A stretch of DNA of 64,000 nt from Agrobacterium tumefaciens (GCF_013318015.2 NZ_CP115842.1:868001-932000), one strand, 5' to 3'; shown: positions 46,161 to 58,163, counted from the first letter of the stretch. Numbers and translations are program-made. Notes: generated by a model not told the origin, from the letters alone.

Positions 46161-47369
46161 TCAGGCAGCAACCGGCTTTTCCAAAAGCGCCTTCAGCGAA
46201 GCCTCGGCGTCCACCGAGCGTTCCGAACGTTCGATGAAACCACCACCGTAAACGCGGGCATCAGCGCCCGGTGCAGAATAGAGCACGCAGGCCTGACCGG
46301 GAGCGACACCCGCCTCGCCGGTCATCAAATCCACGTAGATGCCGTTTTCATCGGCATGCAACATCGCTTCGGTTGGCGGGCGGGTAGAGCGCACCTTGGC
46401 GAAGCATGCAAAGCCCTGCCCGGCCTCGTCCGCAAGCGCGCCATCGCCAAGCCAGTTCATGTCTCGCAGATAGACACGGCGGGTCTCCAGCGCCTCCCGC
46501 GGACCGACGATAACCCTGCGGCCACGCGCATCGAGATGCACGACGTACAGCGGCTCTCCAGTCGCGACACCAATACCCCGGCGCTGACCGATGGTATAAT
46601 GCACGATACCGTCATGGCGGCCGAGTACACGCCCGTCCAGATGGACGATATCGCCCGCCAACGCCGCATTTGGCTTCAGCTTGTTGATGATATCGGTATA
46701 TTTGCCCTGCGGCACGAAACAGATGTCCTGACTGTCGGCCTTCTTGGCGACGACGAGACCCATGTCTTCCGCCAGCGCGCGTGTTTCGGCCTTTGAGAGG
46801 CCGCCGAGCGGAAACCGCAGATAGTCGATCTGCTCCTGCGTCGTTGCAAACAGGAACCAGCTCTGGTCACGATCACTGTCGATCGGGCGATAGAGCGCGC
46901 GGCGTCCCGGTTGGCCGGCAACGGGATTAGGACGCGAGCGGATGTAGTGGCCGGTCGCCAGCGCATCTGCGCCGAGTTCCTGAGCAGTGGCGAGCAGATC
47001 GGCGAATTTTACCGTCTGGTTGCAGGCAACGCAGGGGATCGGTGTTTCACCCATCGCATAGGCTTCGGCAAAGGGATTGATGACGGTTTCGCGGAACCGC
47101 GCTTCATAATCCAGCACATAATGGGGAATGCCGAGCGTTTCGCAGACCCTGCGCGCATCGTCAATATCCTGTCCCGCACAGCAGGAGCCGGCGCGGTGCA
47201 CAGCCGCACCGTGGTCGTAAAGCTGGAGAGTTATGCCGAGGACGTCATAGCCCTCGCGCTTGAGGATACCGGCCACAACCGAAGAATCGACGCCACCGGA
47301 CATGGCGACAACGATCCGGGTGTCTTCCGGCCTCTTGTCAAAATCGAGCGTATTCACGTTTTTTCCCAT
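46161..47369 (-). CDS. mnmA: tRNA-specific 2-thiouridylase MnmA
   Basis: Adds sulfur to U34 of tRNA-Lys, -Glu and -Gln. 402 aa. The PP-loop SGGVDSS is at residues 24-30; the catalytic Cys pair is in [11 protein letters not shown] and the later [17 protein letters not shown] and GHYIR follow the family. Start could be ATG 47369 or GTG four codons later (giving MNTLDFDKR); neither has a strong Shine-Dalgarno. Sulfur donors would include a TusA-like protein or IscS directly. Confidence 0.95.
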   Translation of the reverse strand: MGKNVNTLDFDKRPEDTRIVVAMSGGVDSSVVAGILKREGYDVLGITLQLYDHGAAVHRAGSCCAGQDIDDARRVCETLGIPHYVLDYEARFRETVINPFAEAYAMGETPIPCVACNQTVKFADLLATAQELGADALATGHYIRSRPNPVAGQPGRRALYRPIDSDRDQSWFLFATTQEQIDYLRFPLGGLSKAETRALAEDMGLVVAKKADSQDICFVPQGKYTDIINKLKPNAALAGDIVHLDGRVLGRHDGIVHYTIGQRRGIGVATGEPLYVVHLDARGRRVIVGPREALETRRVYLRDMNWLGDGALADEAGQGFACFAKVRSTRPPTEAMLHADENGIYVDLMTGEAGVAPGQACVLYSAPGADARVYGGGFIERSERSVDAEASLKALLEKPVAA

Positions 47370-47509
47370 CGTCAGTCATAACGGGGGTAAAGGCCCCGCC
47401 GCCTGTCGGTCATCCGCTGCGGGAAGCCTCAGTCGAAAAAGACTGTCCGGCCTCGCCACCATGCGGATTTAAGGGCTGCATATAGAAAGGAATGGCCGCG
47501 CACGCAAGT

Positions 47510-47531
47510 ACGGGGCGGAAAACCGCCCCGT
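47510..47531 (-). terminator. GC-rich hairpin after the OpgC-like gene
   Basis: ACGGGGCGG (47510-47518), loop AAAA, CCGCCCCGT (47523-47531), a perfect 9-bp stem 30 bp after the stop on the minus strand. There is no T tract, so it may be a stability element or weak terminator. Confidence 0.5.
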
Positions 47532-47562
47532 AAAGCAATCAGAGTGAAGTGGTGACCGGTTG

Positions 47563-48753
47563 TTAAGCGCCCGCCGTCTTCTGGCCGCTGCTGCCAATCC
47601 ACTTGTCGCGCTCCCTCCACAGGGCCGGCAAAGCCAGCAAGCCTATTGCGGTAAGGGCGATCAGCGTCTTGCTGACCTGCGAAAGTTCGGCCGTACGGCC
47701 ATCCAGATAATAGACGCCATAGACGATAGCCACGTGCCAGACATAGACCTGAAGCGAATGGCGGCCGAGCAGCTGCAGGAATTTCAGCGAGAGCACCCAG
47801 ATCACGCCCTGCGCAATCGAGCGGACGATCGGGCGGTGATGCTTCGGACCGGCGATCACCAGCCAAGTGAGACCCACACCAACAGCAAGGAAATTGATGA
47901 GGTAGACCGGGCCGAAATCGGCACGGATCTCCATCGTGGAGAACTTGCCCATCACGAATTCCGGCATCAGGCCCCAGGCGGTTGCAATACGAAGCGGCAT
48001 GAAAAACAGGCAGATGAGAAGTGCCGCCTTCGGAAGCCATGTCTGTTGCGGTGAGAAGATCGCCTTCCACGGAATGCGGTTCTGCGCCGTCATCGCGCCC
48101 AGCACCAGCGCCGAGTAGAATACAAGCTGCCAACCGAGAAGGTTGAAGCTGACACGGATACCCTGCTCGTCGGCACCCTTGACGAGTTCATTGAGAGGCG
48201 TCGTCACGATCTGCTGAAGACCGAGCTGGCCGGCCATCCAGACCAGCAGCGAGCCTGCCATGACATAAGCCCATTTGCCGTCGAGGCAGAGTTTAACGAG
48301 GACGGGTGCGAACAGCATGTAAACAATGTACTGCGGCAGAATATCCATGAATGTCGGCTGGAAGAGGAATGTGGCGATCGCCGCCAGACGCAGCGGATCG
48401 TCGAACGAAGTCATGCCCAGCCAGTTGTACCAGATGTACGGCGCATGCGGGATGACCATGCGGAAGAACAGCACGGCGATGACGAGACCCGTCGCATAGC
48501 GATAGAGCTCCATCGCCCGGTTCCAGATCATCTGTTTTCCGGCGTCATAGCCATATTTCATCATCTTGCGGGCATAGACCATGCCGATCAGCAGACCAGA
48601 CAGAAAGACGAAACCCTGCGCGTCTTCCACGAAGGCAAACTGGCGGTGATTGATTTCCACCAGCCAGAAACCGCCTGCAAACACCAGATGGTTGATCAGC
48701 ATGAAGACGAGGAAGTAACCACGCATCCCGTCGATCAGGTCAAAGCGTTTCAT
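47563..48753 (-). CDS. opgC: OpgC-like membrane acyltransferase
   Basis: 396 aa from ATG 48753 (MKRFDLIDGMRGYFL), GGAGAG upstream. About ten membrane spans and the OpgC/acyltransferase_3 opening DGMRGYFLVFMLINH. OpgC transfers succinyl groups onto periplasmic glucans; in Agrobacterium the analogous substrate would be cyclic beta-1,2-glucan, which is inference. The later WxxHVAIVYGVYYL span is also typical. Confidence 0.86.
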   Translation of the reverse strand: MKRFDLIDGMRGYFLVFMLINHLVFAGGFWLVEINHRQFAFVEDAQGFVFLSGLLIGMVYARKMMKYGYDAGKQMIWNRAMELYRYATGLVIAVLFFRMVIPHAPYIWYNWLGMTSFDDPLRLAAIATFLFQPTFMDILPQYIVYMLFAPVLVKLCLDGKWAYVMAGSLLVWMAGQLGLQQIVTTPLNELVKGADEQGIRVSFNLLGWQLVFYSALVLGAMTAQNRIPWKAIFSPQQTWLPKAALLICLFFMPLRIATAWGLMPEFVMGKFSTMEIRADFGPVYLINFLAVGVGLTWLVIAGPKHHRPIVRSIAQGVIWVLSLKFLQLLGRHSLQVYVWHVAIVYGVYYLDGRTAELSQVSKTLIALTAIGLLALPALWRERDKWIGSSGQKTAGA

Positions 48754-49242
48754 CTCGATAGCTCTCCGTTCTCGCGGGACGTGCATTGCCCGGCCACCCA
48801 GCCCGGCTTGCGGGAGGCGGGCCGGGAATTGGATTGTCAACGCTGTTTTGCGCCTGTGGTTCCCTTCCCAAAGCGGTTTAGAACCGGCGCGAAAAGTAAC
48901 ATTGACGTGTACGCATGCTGGTTAGGATGCGCGGACTGAACACCGGATGAATGAAAAACGGCAATTCCGTGGAGCAAAAGAGCTATGCGTCAGCGCCAAA
49001 CCTCGACGAAGAGGGCGCAAACCCCTGCATGGCAGGGAAAACGCGGACAGCCACTCGCGGGACGATACAGATATCACCCGTTAGATTTATCAGTCATTTT
49101 TTTGGAGAGTTGTGATCTGCCACCGCGATCACTGAATTATCGACGAAAGACAATGTCGCGGCATCACGCATCGCGGCACGCAGAAGCCCGGAGGTTGGTA
49201 AAACCTCCGGGCTGTTTCATTCAGACAAGACTACGCGTCGTC
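48754..49242. other. 489-bp intergenic region without a convincing gene
   Basis: This is the longest gene-free stretch. It serves as upstream region of the OpgC-like gene. I see a small hairpin CCCTGC/GCAGGG (49023-49037), an AT-rich stretch around 49081-49110 with a run of seven T, and a strong 12-bp stem AGCCCGGAGGTT (49185-49196)/AACCTCCGGGCT (49202-49213) just after the Tim44-like gene stop, probably its terminator though the T tract is weak. No ORF on either strand has an initiation site and normal composition. Confidence 0.55.
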
Positions 49243-50325
49243 TCAGGCAGCGGCCTGAATGGCGGCGACCTGCCAGTTGTCGTTACCGCCACGGCGCACG
49301 AAGGTCCACATTTCCACCGCTTCGGACGGATGCTGCTCGTCCCCTTCGATCACCTTGCCGGAGGTGCGGTCGCGCATAATGTCGATGGCGGAGTAGCGCA
49401 TGGCTACCGTTGCATAGTCCTGGCCCTCTTCGTGCCAGGCTTCGGCAACATCGCCCTGCAGCAGCGTTACGTCGCGCACGTCGTTTTTCACGCCGCTCGT
49501 CGCGTTGTCGCTCAGTTCCTCAGCAAGATAGGACATGGCTTCCGGCGTCGTCAGCTTGCGCAACGTGCCGTAATCTTCAGCCCCATAGGCAGCCTGAACA
49601 TCCTGCAGCATTTTCTGGAAGACTTCGAGATCGCTCTGGGTAATGCCAATTTCGTCACCTTCGGACATAGCATTGGCATGTGCCACCGGCTTTGCGGTTG
49701 CGGCAGTGGCCGCGGCTGCGCCGCCCGCAGCACCGGCAAGCGCGCCGATCTTCGGAATCTTGAACGAGGATGCGGAAGGACCTGCCTGCGGGCCGCCATT
49801 AAAGGAGGAGCCGGAATGATCCGTGCGCTGCGATCCGCCTGCGCCACCGAAAGCCGGCTGGCCCTGACGGCGCGATGCGAAGAAACGCATGGCGAACATG
49901 ACCAGAAGGCCAATCAGCGCCACCTGCAGCAACATACCGAAGAAACCGGCCATACCGCCGAAACCGCCACCCATGAGCATGCCGAACAGGCCACCCATCA
50001 GCAGTCCGCCCATCAAGCCACCCATCATGCCGCCAAACAGGCCACGGCTCTGCTGCGGTGCCTGCGCACCGGGACGCGCCGGCTGTGCAGCACCGGGCGT
50101 CGCCTGGTTTTGCTGGGTGTTAGGAGTCATGCTGCGGTTGATCGGCGCGGTCTGGCCGGGGGCGGTGCTGGTCGACGGCGGCGCGGAAAACGTCCTTGTG
50201 CCGCGGCTACCGAAACCGCCGCTCGCACGGCGTGCTTCCGCCATATCGACGGCTACGAAAGATACCGCGATACCAAGCGCGGCGACTGCGAACAAACCTT
50301 TGAAGCGCCGAAAGGCAGCAAACAT
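49243..50325 (-). CDS. Tim44-like domain membrane protein
   Basis: 360 aa from ATG 50325 (MFAAFRRFKGLF), AGGAGA upstream. It has a signal or anchor helix, a low-complexity Gln/Pro/Thr stretch (about residues 40-95), a Gly/Met-rich membrane region (about 95-150, GGLMGGLLMGGLFG), and a C-terminal Tim44-like (calcium-channel-like, NTF2-fold) domain from about 225. Homologous to the domain of the mitochondrial import motor subunit; the bacterial role is unclear, possibly membrane quality control. Confidence 0.86.
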   Translation of the reverse strand: MFAAFRRFKGLFAVAALGIAVSFVAVDMAEARRASGGFGSRGTRTFSAPPSTSTAPGQTAPINRSMTPNTQQNQATPGAAQPARPGAQAPQQSRGLFGGMMGGLMGGLLMGGLFGMLMGGGFGGMAGFFGMLLQVALIGLLVMFAMRFFASRRQGQPAFGGAGGSQRTDHSGSSFNGGPQAGPSASSFKIPKIGALAGAAGGAAAATAATAKPVAHANAMSEGDEIGITQSDLEVFQKMLQDVQAAYGAEDYGTLRKLTTPEAMSYLAEELSDNATSGVKNDVRDVTLLQGDVAEAWHEEGQDYATVAMRYSAIDIMRDRTSGKVIEGDEQHPSEAVEMWTFVRRGGNDNWQVAAIQAAA

Positions 50326-50483
50326 CACTATCTCCTGTTGGCCACCCTCCCATGAGCGGCATATCAGCACGCGATATAGCAACTCATGATCATCATTTTT
50401 AGTATGCCCGCCTTAAATTTTTCGTGATATGCAACCAGAGAGAGAAACACGCACACATTTCGGTGAAACCGGCGGTTCAGAAA

Positions 50484-50517
50484 CAAAAAAACCGGCACAG
50501 GGTTTCCCCTGCACCGG
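50484..50517 (-). terminator. Intrinsic terminator of serA
   Basis: On the minus strand CCGGTGCAGGGG, loop AAA, CCCTGTGCCGG (11 pairs including two G-U), followed by TTTTTTTG (A tract 50485-50491). Lies about 35 bp after the serA stop. Confidence 0.85.
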
Positions 50518-50550
50518 CCCTTATTGTCCCCTTGGGAGGAACGATAGGTA

Positions 50551-52146
50551 TCAGTCGATGTTGAATGTCAGCGGCCTGACCTGGCGGATTGCCGGGTTGG
50601 CGCGCAGCTTGTCCAGCACGTCTTCGGAAACCGGACCATCGACATAAAGAAGCGCGATGGCGTCGCCGCCTTCCTTTTCACGACCGAGCTGGAAGTTGGC
50701 AATGTTGACGCCAGCCTCACCAAGCGTGGTGCCCATGAAGCCGATCATGCCGGGAACGTCGGTGTTGGTGATGTAGATCATGTGCGATCCAACATCCGCA
50801 TCCATGTTGATGTTCTTGATCTGGATGAAGCGCGGCTTGCCATCCGAGAACACCGTACCAGCAACCGAGCGAACCTGGTTTTCAGTCTTGACCGTCAACT
50901 TGATGTAACCGTCGTAAACGCCGGTCTTGTCACGCTTGACCTCGGACAGGATAACACCCTTTTCCTTGATCATAACAGGCGCGGAAACCATGTTCACATC
51001 CGCAACCTGGCTGCGGATAAGGCCCGCCAGCAACGCGCTGGTCAGCGCCTTGGTGTTCATGTTGGCGGTTGCGCCATCATAAAGGATTTCGATTTCCTTG
51101 GTGGCGCTTTCCTGCACCTGACCGACGAAGGAGCCGAGAACATCCGCCAGACGGATGAAAGGCTTCAGGCGCGGTGCTTCTTCCGCCGTGATCGATGGCA
51201 TGTTGATGGCGTTGGAGACGGCACCCTTGACCAGATAATCCGACATCTGCTCGGCAACCTGAAGTGCAACGTTTTCCTGTGCTTCCGTGGTCGAAGCACC
51301 GAGATGCGGCGTGCAGACGACATTGGGAAGACCAAAAAGCGGGCTCTCGGTGGCGGGCTCGACTTCGAAAACGTCAAAGCCTGCACCGGCGACATGGCCG
51401 GACTTGATGGCGTCGGCAAGAGCCGCCTCATCCACCAGACCGCCACGGGCGCAATTGACGATGCGTACGCCCTTCTTGGTCTTGGCAAGGTTTTCGGCAT
51501 TGAGGATGCCGCGTGTCTTGTCGGTCATCGGCACATGCAGGGTGATGAAATCGGCCTGCGCCAACAGCTCATCCAGCTCAACCTTCGTCACGCCCATTTC
51601 CTGCGCGCGCTCCGGCGACAGGAAGGGATCGTAGGCCAGAACGTGCATCTTCAGGCCAAGTGCGCGCGAGCAGACGATGGAGCCGATGTTGCCGGCACCG
51701 ATGACACCGAGCGTCTTGCCGGTGATTTCGACACCCATGAATTTCGACTTTTCCCACTTACCCGCCTGCGTGGAGCTATCGGCAGCCGGAAGCTGACGCG
51801 CGACGGCGAACATCAGCGCAATCGCATGTTCGGCAGTGGTGATAGAGTTGCCGAACGGCGTGTTCATGACGATGATACCGCGGCGCGAAGCGGCCGGGAT
51901 ATCGACGTTATCGACGCCGATGCCGGCGCGGCCGATGACCTTGAGATTGGTCGCCGCTTCGATCAGCTTTTCGGTCGCCTTCGTGGCGGAACGAATGGCA
52001 AGACCATCGTAATTGCCGATGATTTCAGCCAGCTTGTCCTTGTCCTTGCCGAGTTTCGGCTGGAAATCGACTTCGACGCCACGATCACGGAAAATCTGGA
52101 CGGCGGTTTCCGACAGTTCGTCGGATACGAGTACGCGAGGTGCCAT
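50551..52146 (-). CDS. serA: D-3-phosphoglycerate dehydrogenase
   Basis: First step of serine synthesis, oxidising 3-phosphoglycerate with NAD. 531 aa, the long form: substrate/NAD domains (Rossmann GAGNIGSIVCSRALG about residue 150; catalytic CARGGLVDEAAL and GFDVFEVEP with TPHLGAST), an intervening domain (about 315-455) and a C-terminal ACT domain (VPGMIGFMGTTLGEAGVNIANFQLGRE) that can mediate serine feedback. It follows serC by 83 bp; a common transcript is likely. Confidence 0.97.
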   Translation of the reverse strand: MAPRVLVSDELSETAVQIFRDRGVEVDFQPKLGKDKDKLAEIIGNYDGLAIRSATKATEKLIEAATNLKVIGRAGIGVDNVDIPAASRRGIIVMNTPFGNSITTAEHAIALMFAVARQLPAADSSTQAGKWEKSKFMGVEITGKTLGVIGAGNIGSIVCSRALGLKMHVLAYDPFLSPERAQEMGVTKVELDELLAQADFITLHVPMTDKTRGILNAENLAKTKKGVRIVNCARGGLVDEAALADAIKSGHVAGAGFDVFEVEPATESPLFGLPNVVCTPHLGASTTEAQENVALQVAEQMSDYLVKGAVSNAINMPSITAEEAPRLKPFIRLADVLGSFVGQVQESATKEIEILYDGATANMNTKALTSALLAGLIRSQVADVNMVSAPVMIKEKGVILSEVKRDKTGVYDGYIKLTVKTENQVRSVAGTVFSDGKPRFIQIKNINMDADVGSHMIYITNTDVPGMIGFMGTTLGEAGVNIANFQLGREKEGGDAIALLYVDGPVSEDVLDKLRANPAIRQVRPLTFNID

Positions 52147-52229
52147 GGTTCAGGGGCTCCTTGAAAAACGGTGCAGTTTTAAAAGCGGGAAATCGGCGGC
52201 CCTGCATCAACGCAGGGCCGGTATCAAAA

Positions 52230-53408
52230 TCAGGCGGCAGCCTTGGAAAGTGTTGCCTTCTGCGTCTGGTAGGCCCAGGCGAGCCAGGGCATGACGGCTT
52301 CCATATCGGCCGTCTCGATGGTTGCGCCGGCCCAGATGCGCAGACCGGACGGTGCGTCACGGTAAGCGCCGATATCGAGGGCGACATTTTCCTTTTCAAG
52401 CAGGGCAACGATGCCCTTGGCGAAATCCGCCTGCGCAGCAGCATCCAGCGCCTGTACGTCGGGATCGACGATCTTCAGGCAGACGGAGGTGTTGGAGCGG
52501 GTTTCCGGCTTGACGGCCAGGTTGGCGATCCAGTCGTTCTTCTCGATAAAGTCGTAGATGACCTTGGCATTGGCATCAGCACGGCCAATCAGCGCCTTCA
52601 GGCCACCAAGGTTCTTCGCCCACAGCAGCGCGTCGATATAATCCTCAACGCAGAGCATGGACGGGGTGTTGATGGTTTCGCCAGTGAAGATGCCTTCGAT
52701 GAGCTTGCCGCCGGAGACCATGCGGAAGATTTTCGGCAGCGGCCATGCCGGCGCGTAGCTCAGCAGACGCTCGACAGCGCGCGGCGAAAGGATGATGACG
52801 CCGTGGCCACCCTCGCCGCCCAGAACCTTCTGCCAGGAGAAGGTTACGACGTCGAGCTTTGCAAAGTCCATATCCTGCGCGAAGGCCGCCGAGGTGGCAT
52901 CGCAGATCGTCAGACCCTTGCGGTCAGCAGGAATGAAATCGGCATTGGGAACGCGGACACCGGAGGTGGTGCCGTTCCAGGTGAAAACCACATCGCGGTC
53001 GAAATCGACTTCCGCCAGGTTCGGCAGCAGGCCGTAATCGGCCTCCAACTTGCGTACGTCCTTCAGCTTCAGCTGCTTGACGACATCGGTAACCCAGCCG
53101 GCACCGAAGCTTTCCCAGGCAAGCATATCGACGCCGCGTTCACCAAGCAGCGACCAAAGGGCCATTTCAACGGCGCCGGTGTCAGACGCGGGAACGATAC
53201 CGATGCGATAATCGGCGGGAACATTGAGAATTTCACGGGTGAGATCGATGGCCTGCTTCAGCTTGGCTTTGCCAACCTTGGCGCGATGCGAGCGACCGAG
53301 CGGTGCATCGGAGAGAGCATCTAGCGACCAACCGGGACGCTTCGAGCAGGGACCAGAAGAAAAATGCGTATTGCCCGGACGGAGGTCCGGCTTCACTATA
53401 TCTGTCAT
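52230..53408 (-). CDS. serC: Phosphoserine aminotransferase
   Basis: Second step of serine synthesis, a fold-I PLP enzyme, 392 aa. The PLP lysine lies in [28 protein letters not shown] opens the protein; the [11 protein letters not shown] block contacts cofactor. It belongs to the alphaproteobacterial SerC type, more distant from E. coli SerC. Directly upstream lies a structured leader that includes the ribosome-binding site (separate entry). Confidence 0.95.
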   Translation of the reverse strand: MTDIVKPDLRPGNTHFSSGPCSKRPGWSLDALSDAPLGRSHRAKVGKAKLKQAIDLTREILNVPADYRIGIVPASDTGAVEMALWSLLGERGVDMLAWESFGAGWVTDVVKQLKLKDVRKLEADYGLLPNLAEVDFDRDVVFTWNGTTSGVRVPNADFIPADRKGLTICDATSAAFAQDMDFAKLDVVTFSWQKVLGGEGGHGVIILSPRAVERLLSYAPAWPLPKIFRMVSGGKLIEGIFTGETINTPSMLCVEDYIDALLWAKNLGGLKALIGRADANAKVIYDFIEKNDWIANLAVKPETRSNTSVCLKIVDPDVQALDAAAQADFAKGIVALLEKENVALDIGAYRDAPSGLRIWAGATIETADMEAVMPWLAWAYQTQKATLSKAAA

Positions 53409-53412
53409 TTGA

Positions 53413-53461
53413 CTACCCTTTCAGATAGGCGCCTCTCGTTAGGGAGAGGTGTCCTGACGCC
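53413..53461 (-). promoter_or_regulatory. Structured serC leader (serC-motif candidate)
   Basis: On the minus strand, GGCG (53461-53458), a TCAGGACA bulge, CCTCTC, loop CCTAAC, GAGAGG, then CGCC form one stem. Immediately downstream CTATC (53428-53424) pairs with GGTAG (53417-53413), enclosing the AAAGG Shine-Dalgarno, 4 bases before the ATG. A computationally described alphaproteobacterial serC RNA motif has this location and form, from memory. It implies translational control of serine synthesis. Confidence 0.6.
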
Positions 53462-53562
53462 GTTGCTATTCCTCTCACCGGCCTCCGTCAAGCGGAATAT
53501 GTCGCTACGCATGAGAATTTTAGTCCATATGCGTCATGCGACGAACTGGATACCGCTGAAAA

Positions 53563-53597
53563 CAAAAACCGCCCGCACCGGAGGAGGATGCGAACGG
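53563..53597 (-). terminator. Intrinsic terminator of the outer-membrane protein gene
   Basis: On the minus strand CCGTTCGCATCC, loop TCCTCC, GGTGCGGGCGG, then TTTTTGTTTT. It lies about 27 bp after the stop at 53624 and separates this gene from serC. Confidence 0.85.
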
Positions 53598-53623
53598 CTG
53601 AAGCTAACAGTCGGGCGTGACGT

Positions 53624-54469
53624 TTATTTATAAACGGCAGGCTGCAGCGGAATATCGGCAGGCGGCATGTATTGCGCGGTATCGCAGCCGTTAAAGACAT
53701 AACGGCCACCGACGCGAACCTCATGCGAATACAGACCCTTGTCGCGGCCAGGACCGCCACCATTCGCAAAATCGAACATGTCGCCCTTGTTGATCTGGCG
53801 GAAGCGGTAACCGACATCTGCCTTCAGATTACAGGTAACATCGATCGACGCACCGGCCATCAGGGCATAGGCGAAGCGCCACTTGCCTCTGCCGCCGTGT
53901 TCGGTGGTCGGGTCGCAGCCAAGGCCATTGGTGCTGCACGAAGTATTGCGCAGCTTATCCCATTTGACGTAGGAGCCGCCGATACCGCCGCCAACATAAG
54001 GCGTGATGCGGCCATAGGTACCAAGGTCGACATAGGCGTTTGCCATCAGCGTGTATGCTCTAAGCGAGCTGAGATCCGCTGAAACGCAGGGACCGGGCAC
54101 GGAACCACAGCCGCCGATGGTAGACCCGCGGAAATCCGATTTACCCATGTAATCGAAGGTTACGTCACTGCGGAAATAGTTGTTGAACTGATAACCGACA
54201 CCGGCGCCGACGATGTAGCTATCCTTGACATTAGCCGTATCGAAATCGGCGAGATAACCACCCGGTCCACCCTGATAATAGTTGGCGCCGCGAAGCTTGT
54301 TGAAGGAATAACCGACGTCGCCGCGCAGATACCAACCACTTGCCTGCGTGATCTGCACTTCGGGTGCCTCTACATAGGCAGGTGCAGGTTCAGCTTGATA
54401 AAGATCGGCAGCGAAGGCGCTCGTGCCGGTCATCAGAACGGCCAGAATGCCGGCCAAAGCGTTTTTCAT
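53624..54469 (-). CDS. Outer-membrane beta-barrel protein (Omp25/Omp31-like)
   Basis: 281 aa from ATG 54469 (MKNALAGILAVLMTG), with GGAG 8 bases before. The signal peptide ends SAFAADLY. The mature part has alternating beta strands with aromatic girdles: WYLRGDVGYSFNKLRG, VGAGVGYQFNNYFRSDVTFDYMG, PYVGGGIGGSYVKWDKL and DVGYRFRQINKGDMF, an eight-strand barrel of the Brucella Omp25/Omp31 type. Four Cys occur in two loops (IGGCGSVPGPCVS; RNTSCSTNGLGCDP), probably disulfide-bonded, unusual for a barrel. A CtrA-type box lies about 85 bp upstream. Confidence 0.88.
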   Translation of the reverse strand: MKNALAGILAVLMTGTSAFAADLYQAEPAPAYVEAPEVQITQASGWYLRGDVGYSFNKLRGANYYQGGPGGYLADFDTANVKDSYIVGAGVGYQFNNYFRSDVTFDYMGKSDFRGSTIGGCGSVPGPCVSADLSSLRAYTLMANAYVDLGTYGRITPYVGGGIGGSYVKWDKLRNTSCSTNGLGCDPTTEHGGRGKWRFAYALMAGASIDVTCNLKADVGYRFRQINKGDMFDFANGGGPGRDKGLYSHEVRVGGRYVFNGCDTAQYMPPADIPLQPAVYK

Positions 54470-54549
54470 GACTTCCACTCCAGAAGAGGCACCTGCCGTT
54501 GCGGCAGCAAATGCCAGTGAACTGTTCAGTCACGGAGATTGGCGTAAAA

Positions 54550-54570
54550 TGGTTAAGTCCCGATTAACCA
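54550..54570 (-). promoter_or_regulatory. CtrA-type binding site
   Basis: TGGTTAA-N7-TTAACCA is a perfect palindrome containing the canonical TTAA-N7-TTAA (54553-54556 and 54564-54567). It lies about 85 bp upstream of the outer-membrane protein start, in promoter position. Cell-cycle control of the gene by CtrA is inferred from the motif. Confidence 0.65.
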
Positions 54571-54606
54571 CGATCATTCACTATATTTATTAGGCAATAC
54601 TCAAAG

Positions 54607-54634
54607 AAAAAGCCGACTCGAAAGCCGGCTTTTT
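54607..54634 (-). terminator. Intrinsic terminator of glmM
   Basis: AAAAAGCCG (54607-54615) and CGGCTTTTT (54626-54634) form a 9-bp stem with A and T flanks on both sides, so it can work in both directions; it lies 24 bp after the glmM stop. Confidence 0.85.
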
Positions 54635-54657
54635 CTTTTCACATTTGGTGGCGCAAT

Positions 54658-56010
54658 TTATGCAGCCGAGCGGGCATTGGTGATGACCCCGACGAGATCG
54701 TTGACGATCTGCTCCACCTTCGCACTATCGTCGCCCTCCGCCATGACGCGGATCAAAGGCTCCGTACCGGAAGGGCGGATGACGAGGCGGCCATTATTGG
54801 CCAATGCGCTTTCCGCATCCGCGATCGCCTGCTGCACGATCGGATTTTCCAGTGGCTTGCCGCCGGAAATACGGACGTTCTTCAAAAGCTGCGGCACCGG
54901 CTCGAACTTGCGGCAAACCTCGCTGACGGTGAGGCCCGAACGTTTGACCTTGGCGAGAACCTGCAAAGCTGCCACCAGCCCATCGCCAGTCGTGCCGTAA
55001 TCCGACAAGACGATGTGGCCGGACTGCTCACCGCCGACGTTGAAATTGTGGTTGCGCATATGTTCGACAACATAACGGTCGCCCACCTTGGTGCGGGCAA
55101 GGGTGAGACCCTTGTCGCCAAGGAAACGCTCAAGACCGAGATTGGACATCACGGTTGCGACGATGCCGCCACCACGCAGGGTATTGTCGGAAGCCCAGCT
55201 GTCGGCAATCACCGCCATGAGCTGGTCGCCATCGACGATCTCGCCGCGTTCGTCGACGATGATGACACGGTCCGCATCGCCATCGAGCGCGATGCCGATA
55301 TCGGCCCGCACCTCATGCACCTTTTTCTGCAGGGCTTCCGGGTGGGTGGAGCCGCATTCGAGATTGATATTGATGCCGTTCGGCTCGTTGCCGATGGTAA
55401 CGACTTCGGCGCCCAGTTCCCAGAGCGCTGCGGGAGCCACCTTGTAGGCAGCGCCATTGGCACAGTCGATGGCAATCCTGAGCCCGCTCAGCGTCACATC
55501 ACGCGGCAGGGTACGTTTGACGAATTCGATATAGCGGTAGATATCGCCATCCACGCGCTTGGCGCGTCCGATCTCGCTCGGCTTGGCGAGCTGGGCATAG
55601 AGATCCTTGTCGAGAAGATCTTCGATTTCCAGCTCAAGCTCGTCGGAAAGCTTGTATCCGTCGGGTCCGAAAAGCTTGATTCCATTATCGGAAAATGGGT
55701 TGTGCGACGCCGAGATCATTACGCCGATATCGGCCCGCAGCGAGCGGGTCAGCATGGCAACAGCGGGGGTTGGAATGGGCCCGAGCAGGAAGACATCAAG
55801 GCCGGCCGCGGTGAAACCTGCGACCAGCGCGTTTTCCAGCATGTAGCCCGAAAGCCGGGTATCCTTGCCGATCACGACACGATGGCGATGATGGCCCCGG
55901 CGGAAGATCGTTCCGACCGCAATGCCCACACGCATCGCCAGATCCGGCGTCATGGGGAAGACGTTCGATTGTCCGCGGATACCATCGGTTCCGAAATAAC
56001 GGCGTGCCAT
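54658..56010 (-). CDS. glmM: Phosphoglucosamine mutase
   Basis: Converts glucosamine-6-phosphate to glucosamine-1-phosphate, feeding UDP-GlcNAc for peptidoglycan and LPS. 450 aa from ATG 56010 ([13 protein letters not shown]), GGAG upstream. The active phosphoserine is S102 in [12 protein letters not shown]; the metal site DGDADRVI and the phosphate-binding [15 protein letters not shown] follow. It lies downstream of ftsH on the same strand, as often in proteobacteria. Confidence 0.97.
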   Translation of the reverse strand: MARRYFGTDGIRGQSNVFPMTPDLAMRVGIAVGTIFRRGHHRHRVVIGKDTRLSGYMLENALVAGFTAAGLDVFLLGPIPTPAVAMLTRSLRADIGVMISASHNPFSDNGIKLFGPDGYKLSDELELEIEDLLDKDLYAQLAKPSEIGRAKRVDGDIYRYIEFVKRTLPRDVTLSGLRIAIDCANGAAYKVAPAALWELGAEVVTIGNEPNGININLECGSTHPEALQKKVHEVRADIGIALDGDADRVIIVDERGEIVDGDQLMAVIADSWASDNTLRGGGIVATVMSNLGLERFLGDKGLTLARTKVGDRYVVEHMRNHNFNVGGEQSGHIVLSDYGTTGDGLVAALQVLAKVKRSGLTVSEVCRKFEPVPQLLKNVRISGGKPLENPIVQQAIADAESALANNGRLVIRPSGTEPLIRVMAEGDDSAKVEQIVNDLVGVITNARSAA

Positions 56011-56142
56011 TTGAACTCCAAATCTTTCGGGCATTCCGGCATAGCATAAAACTACCGGAAGCGTTTTTGGCTAAATGCCACAAACCACGATAAACAGCAC
56101 GTAAATTACCGCAAAAATGGCTTATATCTTGTTACCAAACTG

Positions 56143-56175
56143 AAAAGGCCACCCGGAAAACCGGATGACCTTTTT
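56143..56175 (-). terminator. Intrinsic terminator of ftsH
   Basis: AAAAGGCCACCCGG (56143-56156), loop AAAA, CCGGATGACCTTTT (56161-56174): a 14-bp stem with a few wobble pairs, flanked by T tracts; it follows the ftsH stop by about 25 bp. It separates ftsH from glmM. Confidence 0.8.
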
Positions 56176-56198
56176 CAATAGTCGTCTTGGCCAGGCAA

Positions 56199-58163
<1,965 letters not shown>

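Noticed and set aside
48985..50355. Long plus-strand frame opposite the Tim44-like gene
   Set aside because: Antisense of a real gene with Thr/His-rich shadow composition; the upstream gap also shows no credible start signal.
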